A stretch of 32,995 nucleotides of DNA from an uncultured Mycoplasmatota bacterium (GTDB lineage: Bacteria > Bacillota_I > Bacilli_A > RF39 > UBA660), in contig CASEIJ010000023.1 of NCBI GenBank assembly GCA_949288035.1, forward strand, positions 1 through 32,995. The letters run 5' to 3'. Below, piece after piece: positions 1 through 6,980 of this stretch. Both the position numbers and the translations under genes were made by a program. The notes beneath the pieces are model-generated. The model worked only from the letters and a program-made list of their open reading frames with translations, searched no databases and was not told where the DNA came from. Numbering within the stretch: the stretch's first letter is position 1; every line of letters begins with the position of its first letter.

Positions 1-479
1 CCAGCACTTTCTTTATCTAATCCATTTAACTTATCACAAATATCTGCATGATATGGAATTTCATAATTTGGTACAATTGGTTCTCCATATTTTTCAATCT
101 CCACATTTTCTGTATCATCTTTTCCAATTGGTACAGATGGATCTATCATTTGTGGAATAATTAACATTTTTTCTCTAATTTCTTGTGATAGTTTTGTTTC
201 TTCTTCTTCAATTTGTGTTAGTTGTTGATTAATTTCTTTTACTTGTTCTTTTAATGCATTTGCTTCATCGATTTTTTTATCACGCATGAGTAATCCAATT
301 TGACTACTAGATTCATTTCTTTTACTTCTTAATTCATCACCTTGTTGTTTTAATTCTCGGTTTTTTTTATCCAATTCAACGACTTCATCTACAAGTGGTA
401 ATTTTTCATCTTGAAATTTCTTTCTAATATTTTCTTTTACTAATTCTTGATTTTCTCTTAAAAATTTAATGTCTAACAT
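1..479 (-). CDS. serS: Seryl-tRNA synthetase, N-terminal part (cut by window edge)
   Basis: This class II synthetase charges tRNA-Ser with serine in the cytoplasm. Only the first ~159 codons are present. The protein begins MLDIKFLRENQE and continues into a long charged helical arm (about residues 30-105, rich in Lys/Glu/Gln), which is the tRNA-binding coiled coil of SerRS. After the arm comes the family-typical stretch IPQMIDPSVPIGKDD, just before the catalytic domain. The start is the ATG at 479-477, with a GGAGG ribosome site (revcomp of 484-488). It lies two bases after the DUF1653 gene on the same strand, so both are probably transcribed from the T-box leader upstream. The catalytic core is outside the window. 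Confidence 0.95.
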   Translation of the reverse strand, partial: MLDIKFLRENQELVKENIRKKFQDEKLPLVDEVVELDKKNRELKQQGDELRSKRNESSSQIGLLMRDKKIDEANALKEQVKEINQQLTQIEEEETKLSQEIREKMLIIPQMIDPSVPIGKDDTENVEIEKYGEPIVPNYEIPYHADICDKLNGLDKESA

Positions 480-481
480 AT

Positions 482-703
482 TTATCCTCCTATTTTCTCA
501 AATCTATATTTTTGACCAGTGATATTATCTGGTCTACTGCTTATATCAGTTTTATCTTCAAACATCGACAGTGGTCTTACCCAATAAGTATGATTATGAA
601 TATAAACAACCATATCTTCTAAAGTTTCCGAGTGTTTCGCAACACAGATCACTTCTATGATATCTCCTTTAAAATGTCTATATTTCTCATGTGCTTTTAC
701 CAT
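482..703 (-). CDS. DUF1653 family protein
   Basis: A 73-residue protein that is almost entirely one DUF1653 domain: YRHFKGDIIEVICVAKHSET near the start, then VVYIHNHTYWVRPLSMF. The family is small, soluble and of unknown function. I chose the ATG at 703-701 because an AAGGA ribosome site sits just upstream and the domain begins a few residues in. A longer frame running upstream to 838 would read through the T-box leader and is not credible. The gene sits between the Ser T-box and serS with a 2-nt gap, so it is expected to be induced with serS when tRNA-Ser is uncharged. Why a DUF1653 protein is under serine control is not known. Confidence 0.85.
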   Translation of the reverse strand: MVKAHEKYRHFKGDIIEVICVAKHSETLEDMVVYIHNHTYWVRPLSMFEDKTDISSRPDNITGQKYRFEKIGG

Positions 704-734
704 TATGTTCCTTCTTTCTAAATAAAAAAGAATG

Positions 735-920
735 ATACACAAGGAGTGCATAAGCACGGTACCATCCTTTCTTTTTCTCACTTTAGATAACGGTGTGAAC
801 CGGAAATGTTTACATTTCACTCGAGGAGTAGATTTCATAAATTTCTCTTATTCGTTCTCATCACCCACGAACTTTCTTAGAAAGAGTCCTTTATTACTTA
901 GTTCCTGTCTTTGTTTTTAC
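735..920 (-). promoter_or_regulatory. T-box leader (Ser) controlling the DUF1653-serS operon
   Basis: Read on the minus strand, the leader holds a textbook antiterminator: AAGGA, the bulge UGGUACC, GUGC, loop UUAU, GCAC, UCCUU (revcomp of 741-769). The alternative stem AUGCAC-UCCUU-GUGUAU (735-751), followed by a U-rich run at 720-730, would be the terminator. In stem I, GAAA is followed by UCU at 832-830, a serine codon, where the specifier is expected by comparison with the Phe leader at 17957. The leader senses uncharged tRNA-Ser by codon-anticodon pairing plus pairing of the tRNA acceptor end with the UGGU bulge. It fills most of the gene-free stretch 704-1005. Confidence 0.88.
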
Positions 921-926
921 AAATTC

Positions 927-955
927 ATATTAGCAAATTCCCATATATTTGTCAA
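927..955 (-). promoter_or_regulatory. Promoter of the Ser T-box operon
   Basis: On the minus strand: TTGACA (revcomp of 950-955), a 17-nt spacer, then TAATAT (revcomp of 927-932). This is close to the vegetative consensus. Transcription should start near 920, giving a leader of about 215 nt before the DUF1653 start codon. Confidence 0.8.
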
Positions 956-974
956 TGTTATCATTGTCTTTTTA

Positions 975-983
975 TGGTATACT
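975..983 (+). promoter_or_regulatory. Extended -10 promoter of mutM
   Basis: TGGTATACT (TGn extended -10) lies 23 nt before the mutM ATG. There is no good -35 at standard spacing. The element is divergent from the serS-side promoter, with only about 20 nt between the two. Confidence 0.55.
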
Positions 984-1005
984 AAAAGACAAGGGAAGTG
1001 ATATT

Positions 1006-1827
1006 ATGCCTGAACTACCAGAAGTAGAAACAGTTAGAAGAGGATTAGAAAAAGAATTAGTAAATCGTAAAATCGTAGATGTTATGGTTTATTATGCGAA
1101 TATGATTGCTAAGCCAACGGTAGAAGAATTTAAAAAGCAAATAAAAAATCAAACAATTCATAAAATAAAACGTTATGGAAAATGGCTAATTTTTGAATTA
1201 GATCATGATGTTTTACTTTCTCATTTAAGAATGGAAGGGAAGTATTTTTTTCGTAGTACGAAAGATCCAATTCAGAAACATGAACATGTTGTTTTCTATT
1301 TAGATGATAAAAGACAGTTAAGATATCATGATACGAGAAAATTTGGTAGGATGTATTTATTACCAAAAGAGATTGTTTATCAAGTACCGCCATTATCTAA
1401 GTTAGGATTAGAGCCATGGGATGAATTACTTACTGTTTCTTATTTAAAAGAAAAATGGAAACATAAAAAGATTCCAATTAAGACAAGTTTACTAGATCAA
1501 AGTGTCATTGTAGGAATTGGTAATATTTATGCCAATGAGATTTTATTTTTAAGTCATATATCACCTCTTAGAGCATCCAATCGTTTGACAAAAAAAGAAC
1601 TAGAAAGTTTGATTGAAAATACCAAAACAATTTTAAAAGAAGCAATTGATTTAGGTGGTAGTACCATTCGTAGTTATCATCCTAGTGAGGGAGTAGATGG
1701 TATGTTTCAACAAAAGTTATTTGTTCATGGAAAAGAAGGTCAACCATGTCCTATCTGTGGGAAAGCCATTAAAAAGAGATTTATCAATGGACGTAGTAGT
1801 TACTATTGTACAAATTGTCAAAAATAA
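1006..1827 (+). CDS. mutM: Formamidopyrimidine-DNA glycosylase
   Basis: This DNA glycosylase/AP lyase removes 8-oxoguanine and formamidopyrimidines. The 273-aa protein starts with MPELPEVETVRRGL, giving the N-terminal Pro nucleophile and the following Glu. HLRMEGKY carries the conserved Lys of the family. The H2TH region shows IGNIYANEIL. The C-terminus is a zinc finger with CPICG, then YYCTNC and the DNA-binding NGRSSYYC loop. The start is fixed by the catalytic proline, which must be residue 2, and a GGGAAGTG ribosome site lies just upstream. The gene stands alone, with its own promoter and a terminator right after the stop. All catalytic features are intact. Confidence 0.97.
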   Translation: MPELPEVETVRRGLEKELVNRKIVDVMVYYANMIAKPTVEEFKKQIKNQTIHKIKRYGKWLIFELDHDVLLSHLRMEGKYFFRSTKDPIQKHEHVVFYLDDKRQLRYHDTRKFGRMYLLPKEIVYQVPPLSKLGLEPWDELLTVSYLKEKWKHKKIPIKTSLLDQSVIVGIGNIYANEILFLSHISPLRASNRLTKKELESLIENTKTILKEAIDLGGSTIRSYHPSEGVDGMFQQKLFVHGKEGQPCPICGKAIKKRFINGRSSYYCTNCQK

Positions 1828-1848
1828 GAACCTCGGTTCTTTTTATTT
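1826..1848. terminator. Bidirectional terminator between mutM and the M15 peptidase gene
   Basis: The hairpin AGAACC-TC-GGTTCT (1827-1840) is flanked by A-rich sequence on the left and T-rich sequence on the right. It can therefore end mutM on the plus strand and the converging peptidase gene on the minus strand. Confidence 0.75.
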
Positions 1849-2520
1849 TCCGTATTTTTTAAAATAATATTCATCTAATGTCATATTGTTTTTCGTAAGA
1901 TAAGAAGCTAAATCTTTACCAACATAACGATAATGCCATGGTTCATATTTAAAACCAGTGATATCATATCCATCTTTCGGATATCTTAAAATAAAACCAT
2001 ATTGATATGCATGTTTTCTCATCCATTGAAATTCTTTGGTATCTTCAAACAGATTATAATCGCCATTTTCTCCCATAATATCGAGTGCTAATCCAGTTTG
2101 ATGTTCAGAATGTCCTGGTCTAGCACTACAACGATCTGCATAGTTTTTCCCACTTGTTTTTACATAGTGTTGATATAATTCATTTTGATATGAATAACTA
2201 CGATAAGCAGATACTAGAATAATTTGATAGCCATCTTTTTTTGCTTGTTGTGCCATTTCTTCAAAAGCATTTTTTGCCTCTTTTCTTAAATATTTATGTT
2301 CAAAAGCAAATTCAACATGAACTTCTTCTAAGTCAGATGGCATATAATCTTCTTGCAATTGATAATTTTTATTTACTAGAACATCTAATTGATTTGGATT
2401 TTTTACTTGTTTAATATTTTTATAAAAGTCAGAAAATAAGTTAAAATCTTTTGTAAAAAATACAATTACTAAAATAAATAAGATGGTATAAATACAGATA
2501 CGAAACTTTTTTTCACTCAT
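1843..2520 (-). CDS. D-alanyl-D-alanine carboxypeptidase, M15B (VanY-like)
   Basis: A membrane-anchored zinc peptidase that trims D-Ala (or a related end) from peptidoglycan stems outside the cell. It is 225 aa. An N-terminal transmembrane helix (about residues 8-23) is followed by the M15B domain: SAYRSYS, then SEHQTGLALD with His140 and Asp147, then EPWHYRYVG with Glu193 and His196. The zinc ligands and general base are all present. I chose the ATG at 2520-2518 because GGTGA lies at a good distance; an in-frame ATG at 2532 has no ribosome site. It is followed on the same strand by its own terminator and preceded by a second, larger M15B gene. Substrate (D-Ala-D-Ala dipeptide or pentapeptide) cannot be told from sequence. 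Confidence 0.88.
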   Translation of the reverse strand: MSEKKFRICIYTILFILVIVFFTKDFNLFSDFYKNIKQVKNPNQLDVLVNKNYQLQEDYMPSDLEEVHVEFAFEHKYLRKEAKNAFEEMAQQAKKDGYQIILVSAYRSYSYQNELYQHYVKTSGKNYADRCSARPGHSEHQTGLALDIMGENGDYNLFEDTKEFQWMRKHAYQYGFILRYPKDGYDITGFKYEPWHYRYVGKDLASYLTKNNMTLDEYYFKKYGK

Positions 2521-2577
2521 ATACTTCACCATTATATTATATGCAGTAATAAAAAAAGAAAGACTTGTCCATTAAAA

Positions 2578-2595
2578 AAGTGGGTTATCCCACTT
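2578..2595 (-). terminator. Terminator of the 315-aa M15B gene
   Basis: On the minus strand, AAGTGGG-ATAA-CCCACTT is followed by TTTT. The hairpin overlaps the stop codon of the upstream M15B gene. Confidence 0.8.
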
Positions 2596-3541
2596 ATTTA
2601 TCTAAATAATATGCATAATATTCATCAAAGGTAATATCTAAATTATGAATTTCTTCTGCCACTTCTTCTCCAACATAACGATAATGCCATGATTCATATT
2701 CATAACCTGTAATGTTCTCTTTCCCTTTTGGATATCTTAAAATAAAACCGTATTTATAAGCATTTTTTTGTAACCATTTAAATTCTTCTGTATTTTCAAA
2801 TTCATTCATAATTACATCATTGGTAACAATATCAAGTGCTAGTCCTGTTTCATGTTCACTAGATCCAGCTCTAGCTGCTTTATTGTCAGCCCATTCTTCG
2901 CCATGTGCTTCGGCATAATCTTTCCATACCGCATCTTGTGTTTCATAATCGCGATAAGAAGAGTTGACGATTAACATTAATCCTTCTTCTTTAGCAGCAT
3001 TCCACATAGAACGATATTTCTCATAAACATGTTTACTAATTTCATTTCCTTCATAAGAGAATTGATTACTAATTGGAACAATATTATCTGGTTTAAAATC
3101 TTTTGTTAATTTATAATATTTATTAACAAGAATTAGATCTCCTTTTGATGTATCAGTTTTCTCTAATTTCTCATAAAAGTCACGATCACGATTTACATTT
3201 ACTAAACTAACTGCATCTTTTACAGTTGTTTCAGGATTTTCTTTTAAATATTTAAGATAACGATCCATATTTTTTTCCATATAATATTTTTGTTGTAATA
3301 GTTTTGGAATATTTGGTTCTAACTTTTTATCTTTGATTAATTGTTCTAATTGATCTTGATTGTATTTTTCAATCAAGATATTCGTTTCTGTTTCATTATA
3401 TCCAATCTTTAACAATTTATAAGTATCACTCATACGATAACGAATTTCTTTAAAAGCAAAGAAACCACCAACTCCAATTAGAATAATTAAAACAGCTGCA
3501 ATGATTGGACCTTTTTTAATTTTTCTTTTTGTACGATACAT
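2594..3541 (-). CDS. D-alanyl-D-alanine carboxypeptidase, M15B (second paralog)
   Basis: A second extracytoplasmic M15B zinc peptidase, 315 aa. It has a basic N-terminus, one transmembrane helix (about residues 11-30), a helical spacer of roughly 120 residues unlike anything in its neighbour, and then the catalytic domain. The active-site motifs are SSYRDYE, SEHETGLALD (His230, Asp237) and ESWHYRYVG (Glu283, His286), so it should be active. The start has a good AGGGTGA ribosome site. Its catalytic half is clearly similar to the downstream 225-aa gene (GFILRYPK and WHYRYVG are shared), so the pair looks like an old tandem duplication with one copy gaining or keeping a spacer. The spacer may set the distance from the membrane or hold a partner; this is inference. 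Confidence 0.88.
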   Translation of the reverse strand: MYRTKRKIKKGPIIAAVLIILIGVGGFFAFKEIRYRMSDTYKLLKIGYNETETNILIEKYNQDQLEQLIKDKKLEPNIPKLLQQKYYMEKNMDRYLKYLKENPETTVKDAVSLVNVNRDRDFYEKLEKTDTSKGDLILVNKYYKLTKDFKPDNIVPISNQFSYEGNEISKHVYEKYRSMWNAAKEEGLMLIVNSSYRDYETQDAVWKDYAEAHGEEWADNKAARAGSSEHETGLALDIVTNDVIMNEFENTEEFKWLQKNAYKYGFILRYPKGKENITGYEYESWHYRYVGEEVAEEIHNLDITFDEYYAYYLDK

Positions 3542-3595
3542 ATTATCACCCTAATATCATTATAACCAAAAAATATTGTTTTTACAATTAGAATT

Positions 3596-3619
3596 AAAAA
3601 AATCCAATTAAATTGGATT
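3596..3619 (-). terminator. Terminator of the CDF transporter gene
   Basis: On the minus strand, AATCCAATT and AATTGGATT form a stem that overlaps the stop codon, followed by a run of seven T. Confidence 0.8.
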
Positions 3620-4465
3620 GACATGAATTACGACTGAATAAATTTCTGGTAATTGTTTAAGTTCTAGTTCTATTTTGTTAGCGATTTGATGAGATTGATA
3701 AGTAGATAAATTGCCATCTACATAAATTGTAAATGAAATTTGATATTGATAACCAACAGGGATGGCAACAAAATGACTCATACGTTTTACTTTTGGATAT
3801 TTTTTTATAATATTTAATACTTCGCTACGTTTTTTAGGATCGATTGTTTTATCCATTAATACGTCATAACTTTCTTTGCATATTTTAAAGCCTTGATAGA
3901 AAATCCATAGAGCAATAAAAATACCAGCAATACTATCAATGAAATAAATACCATATTGTGTTAATAGAATTGCTCCTAAATTAATACAAGTAATAAATGA
4001 ATCATATAAGTGATCTTTCGCATTTGCTTTTAAAAGGAGACTATTTAAATTTTTAGATAAATAATGAATATAAAAATATAGTCCTAATTTTGTTAAAATG
4101 GTAATTAGACAGACGATAATTAACCAAATAGAAAAATGATATTTGGATGGTGAGAAAAGAGAGAAGATAGAATCTTTGATTAATGTGATAGCCATCATCA
4201 TAATAATGATACTAATAAAAAGGGAATAGATATATTCTGCTTTTCCATGTCCTAAATTATGATCTTGGTCTTTTGGTTTACTTGCTATTTTATTTCCAAT
4301 CCATGTCATAAGGGAGGAGAAGATATCTCCTAAACTATTCATTGCATCCGCCATCATAGATTGACTTGATGTAATCATGGAAACGATAAATTTGATGAGA
4401 AATAATAATAAATTAAAAAATATTCCTAAGAAACTAGCGATTTTTGTCGACTGAAATCTTTTCAT
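3608..4465 (-). CDS. Cation diffusion facilitator (CDF) metal efflux transporter
   Basis: A 285-aa inner-membrane antiporter of the CDF family, which exports divalent metals such as Zn, Mn, Fe or Co in exchange for protons. Six hydrophobic segments span roughly residues 10-195. ADAMNSLGD in helix 2 supplies the two Asp ligands, and DHLYDS in helix 5 supplies the His and Asp ligands of the transport site. GHGKAEY follows helix 2, as is usual. The last ~80 residues form the cytoplasmic ferredoxin-like domain, with PVGYQYQISFTIYVD and VVIHVNP. I chose the ATG at 4465 with AGAGG eight bases upstream; upstream in-frame starts lack a site. The metal is not decided: the helix-2 pair is Asp/Asp rather than His/Asp, which in the family tends to go with Mn or Fe, but this is weak evidence. 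Confidence 0.92.
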   Translation of the reverse strand: MKRFQSTKIASFLGIFFNLLLFLIKFIVSMITSSQSMMADAMNSLGDIFSSLMTWIGNKIASKPKDQDHNLGHGKAEYIYSLFISIIIMMMAITLIKDSIFSLFSPSKYHFSIWLIIVCLITILTKLGLYFYIHYLSKNLNSLLLKANAKDHLYDSFITCINLGAILLTQYGIYFIDSIAGIFIALWIFYQGFKICKESYDVLMDKTIDPKKRSEVLNIIKKYPKVKRMSHFVAIPVGYQYQISFTIYVDGNLSTYQSHQIANKIELELKQLPEIYSVVIHVNPI

Positions 4466-4568
4466 ATACATAACCTCTATTATTGATATTGTAACAACAT
4501 ATGATCTTTCTCGCAATGTTTTGTTCTAGAAAAAATGGAAATAACATAAAACGTATTAGAGGTGAATT

Positions 4569-5717
4569 ATGAAAAAAGGATTTGTGCTGTTGTTAGGTAT
4601 TTTAATTATGTTTCCATGGCATGTAAAAGCAGTTAGTTTAGCAGAAAATGCCAAAAGTGCAATTATGATAGAGGCAAGTACAGGTGAGATTATTTTTGAA
4701 AAAAATTCTCATGAGAAATTAGCGCCTGCTTCTATGACAAAGATGATGAGTATGTTATTAATTGTAGAAGCAATTGACCGTGGTGATTTAAAATGGAATC
4801 AGATGATTACTGTTTCTGAAAATGCTTCTAGTATGGGAGGAAGTCAAATATTATTAGAGACTGGAGAAAAAATGTCAGTCCAAGATTTATTTAAGGGAAT
4901 TGCTGTTGCTTCTGGAAATGACGCTGTAGTAGCACTATCAGAAGCAGTCGCAGGAACAGAAGATGAATTTGTAAAACAAATGAATGAGCGTGCCAAAGAA
5001 TTAGGCTTAAATGATACTAATTTTAAAAACCCTCATGGATTAGATACTGCTAATCATTATTCTAGTGCTTATGATATGGCAATGATTGCCAAAGAATTAG
5101 TAAGTCACGAAAAAGTATTAGAATTTACATCTATTTATGAAGATTATTTAAGAGAAAATCAGGAGAATAAAGTATGGTTAGTGAATACCAATAAATTAGT
5201 ACGTTTTTATGATGGCGTTGATGGATTAAAAACTGGTTATACCAAAGAAGCTGGTTATTGTTTAACATCAACAGCAAAACGTGGTGACACGAGATTTATT
5301 ACAGTGGTTATGGGGGAGCCTGATACCAAAACAAGAAACAATGAAACAACAAGTATGTTAGACTATGGATTTAGTCAATATATAGCAGAAAAAGTATTAA
5401 GTAAAGATAGTGTAGTAGGAACAGTTCGTGTAGAAAAAGGGAAAAAAGAAGCAGTTAAATTAGTACCCATGTATGATGTTACAGTATTAAATAAAAAAGT
5501 AGGAAAAAAGAAAAATGCCGATTATGAAGTAAAAATGAAACAATTAACTGCCCCAGTAACAAAAGGCGAACAAGTGGGAGAGTTAATTTTAAAAGTGGAA
5601 GGTGAAAAAGAAAGAAAGATTCCATTAACAGTTAATCAAACCATAGAAAAAGCAAATCTGTTGGAAGTCTATTTGAATCATATTAAATCTATGTTAGGAG
5701 GAAATTTAGAAGTATAG
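4569..5717 (+). CDS. dacA: D-alanyl-D-alanine carboxypeptidase, S11 (PBP5/DacA type)
   Basis: A low-molecular-weight penicillin-binding protein that removes the terminal D-Ala from peptidoglycan pentapeptides outside the membrane. The 382-aa precursor has a signal peptide (about 1-21). The three active-site motifs are intact: SMTK (Ser55-Lys58), SGN (115-117) and KTG (221-223). After the catalytic domain comes the PBP5-type C-terminal beta domain (about 285-360), and the end could be an amphipathic membrane-contacting helix. The start has a GAGGTG ribosome site. The gene is divergent from the CDF gene and ends in its own terminator. With two M15 peptidases nearby, the region devotes three genes to trimming wall peptides. 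The symbol is by family; dacA and dacF are hard to separate. Confidence 0.93.
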   Translation: MKKGFVLLLGILIMFPWHVKAVSLAENAKSAIMIEASTGEIIFEKNSHEKLAPASMTKMMSMLLIVEAIDRGDLKWNQMITVSENASSMGGSQILLETGEKMSVQDLFKGIAVASGNDAVVALSEAVAGTEDEFVKQMNERAKELGLNDTNFKNPHGLDTANHYSSAYDMAMIAKELVSHEKVLEFTSIYEDYLRENQENKVWLVNTNKLVRFYDGVDGLKTGYTKEAGYCLTSTAKRGDTRFITVVMGEPDTKTRNNETTSMLDYGFSQYIAEKVLSKDSVVGTVRVEKGKKEAVKLVPMYDVTVLNKKVGKKKNADYEVKMKQLTAPVTKGEQVGELILKVEGEKERKIPLTVNQTIEKANLLEVYLNHIKSMLGGNLEV

Positions 5718-5737
5718 AAGCATTTGCTTCTTTTTCT
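5716..5737 (+). terminator. Terminator of the S11 carboxypeptidase gene
   Basis: AGAAGCA-TT-TGCTTCT followed by TTTTCTTT, starting at the stop codon. Confidence 0.8.
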
Positions 5738-5748
5738 TTGCCAAGATA

Positions 5749-5757
5749 TGGTACAAT
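5749..5757 (+). promoter_or_regulatory. Extended -10 promoter for the membrane-protein pair
   Basis: TGGTACAAT lies 25 nt upstream of the ATG at 5783, just after the preceding terminator. No good -35 is seen. Confidence 0.45.
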
Positions 5758-5782
5758 ATAATTAGAGTAGGAGTTGTATAAA

Positions 5783-6442
5783 ATGGAATCAAAAAAAGGG
5801 GTTAGAACTTGGATTCAATTTATCTGTATTGCCATTATTTTTATTGTTGGGGGTTACTTATTACTTGCGAATCTATTTCACATGTATGCGATATCAGAAA
5901 AAGAAAAGACAGATGTATTTTATGTTTCACAAAGTACAAAAAGTACATTTAGAAAATTACAAAATGATTTATATGAAAAGAATCAGCAATTAAAAACAAT
6001 TGATCATACGAATACATTTACTACACAAGAATTATTGTCTTTAAAGAATTATTTAAAAGCAGTCGAAGATAGAATGAGTAATTCACAATGTTTAGATGAG
6101 TTAAACTCTGTGAATGATGTTCATATGTATAAATATTTACAGTGTGTAAAAAACATGTTGCCAAATTCTGAATTAATGGAATCTATTTCTAATTCTTTAG
6201 AAAATAAAAAGATCGATGGAATGGATTTAGAAGAAATGTATCAAGAAAAAATAAAAGAATATGATAGTTATGCTGGTTATGAACTTAGTCAATTACAAGA
6301 AAATTATCACTATTATAAAGCTACAAATAAAAGTAATGCTTTTATAAATACAATTACATTTTCACAACAATATATCATACATGTATTAGAAGATCATATT
6401 CATTTTATTAACTTTTTATTAGAAGATGGAGGTGTCATGTGA
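5783..6442 (+). CDS. Unknown membrane-anchored extracytoplasmic protein
   Basis: I do not recognise the family. The 219-aa protein has a short charged N-terminus, one strong transmembrane segment (about residues 11-33), and then about 185 residues predicted outside the cell. These are rich in Lys, Glu, Asn and Gln and look largely helical, possibly coiled coil. Two cysteines (in NSQCLDE and LQCVKN) are spaced so that they could form a disulfide. The ATG at 5783 has AGGAG nine bases upstream; a TTG at 5774 directly abuts that site and is unlikely. It overlaps the next gene by 4 nt (GTGA), so the two are translationally coupled. The adhesin-sortase locus follows, but a terminator separates them, so a shared role is only a guess. 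Confidence 0.75.
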   Translation: MESKKGVRTWIQFICIAIIFIVGGYLLLANLFHMYAISEKEKTDVFYVSQSTKSTFRKLQNDLYEKNQQLKTIDHTNTFTTQELLSLKNYLKAVEDRMSNSQCLDELNSVNDVHMYKYLQCVKNMLPNSELMESISNSLENKKIDGMDLEEMYQEKIKEYDSYAGYELSQLQENYHYYKATNKSNAFINTITFSQQYIIHVLEDHIHFINFLLEDGGVM

Positions 6443-6882
6443 AAAAGGTTTTATATTATGTGAGAAATGTGTCACTTTTTATCGTTACAGTTTTATTTAT
6501 TGTAAGTTTTTCTAATATGTTAAATGCCAATTTAAATAGTACAAATCCACCTAATATGATATCAATGTATTTTTACTTTATGTTAAATTTATTTTTTGTA
6601 GGATATATATGTATAGAGTATGTTTTACAATTAAAAACAAAGGAAGATAATTATTTTCAATGTTTATTTATTTTTATGAATTTATTAATTATATTGATTT
6701 ATGGTCGTACTTATTTTGATAATAATATCGTATCGGTTTATTTAAATAAGTTAGGAAGTCTTCAATATGAAGGGTTAAATACTTTATTTTTATTAGATAA
6801 TATGATTTATTTTGATATTGCCTATGTTTTTTTATTAATTTATGCCTTGGTGGGTCAAAAGAAAAATGAGAAAAATGTGTAG
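6439..6882 (+). CDS. Unknown four-helix membrane protein
   Basis: A 147-aa integral membrane protein with about four hydrophobic segments (roughly residues 8-28, 42-62, 74-92 and 118-138) and short loops. The family is not recognised. It begins with GTG at 6439, overlapping the TGA of the previous gene, and GGAGG lies at 6428-6432. The tight coupling with the single-pass protein before it suggests a two-part membrane complex. It ends in a terminator before the adhesin promoter. Confidence 0.75.
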   Translation: MKKVLYYVRNVSLFIVTVLFIVSFSNMLNANLNSTNPPNMISMYFYFMLNLFFVGYICIEYVLQLKTKEDNYFQCLFIFMNLLIILIYGRTYFDNNIVSVYLNKLGSLQYEGLNTLFLLDNMIYFDIAYVFLLIYALVGQKKNEKNV

Positions 6883-6900
6883 TCTTTTTTCATTTTTTTT
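6862..6900 (+). terminator. Terminator after the membrane-protein pair
   Basis: A long A/T-rich hairpin: AAAAATGAGAAAA (6862-6874) pairs with TTTTTTCATTTTT (6885-6897), with one G-U pair, and runs into more T. It separates the two membrane-protein genes from the adhesin gene. Confidence 0.6.
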
Positions 6901-6919
6901 ACATAAATTATAGTTGAAC

Positions 6920-6948
6920 TTGCAAAAAAATGAATTTTGTGGTAGGAT
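6920..6948 (+). promoter_or_regulatory. Promoter of the thioester adhesin-sortase operon
   Basis: TTGCAA (6920-6925), a 17-nt spacer ending in TGG, then TAGGAT (6943-6948). The extended -10 compensates for the weaker hexamer. It precedes a GGGGGAG ribosome site and the adhesin ATG at 6981. Confidence 0.6.
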
Positions 6949-6980
6949 AGAAACCATTCAAAAAGAAGGGGGAGTTTTAT

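Noticed and set aside
704-838. Longer N-terminus for the DUF1653 gene
   Set aside because: The extra codons would translate the antiterminator of the T-box; the ATG at 703 has a good ribosome site and fits the domain.
732-1001. 89-codon plus-strand frame upstream of mutM
   Set aside because: It lies over the Ser T-box leader and two promoters, has no ribosome site, and its product has no protein-like pattern.
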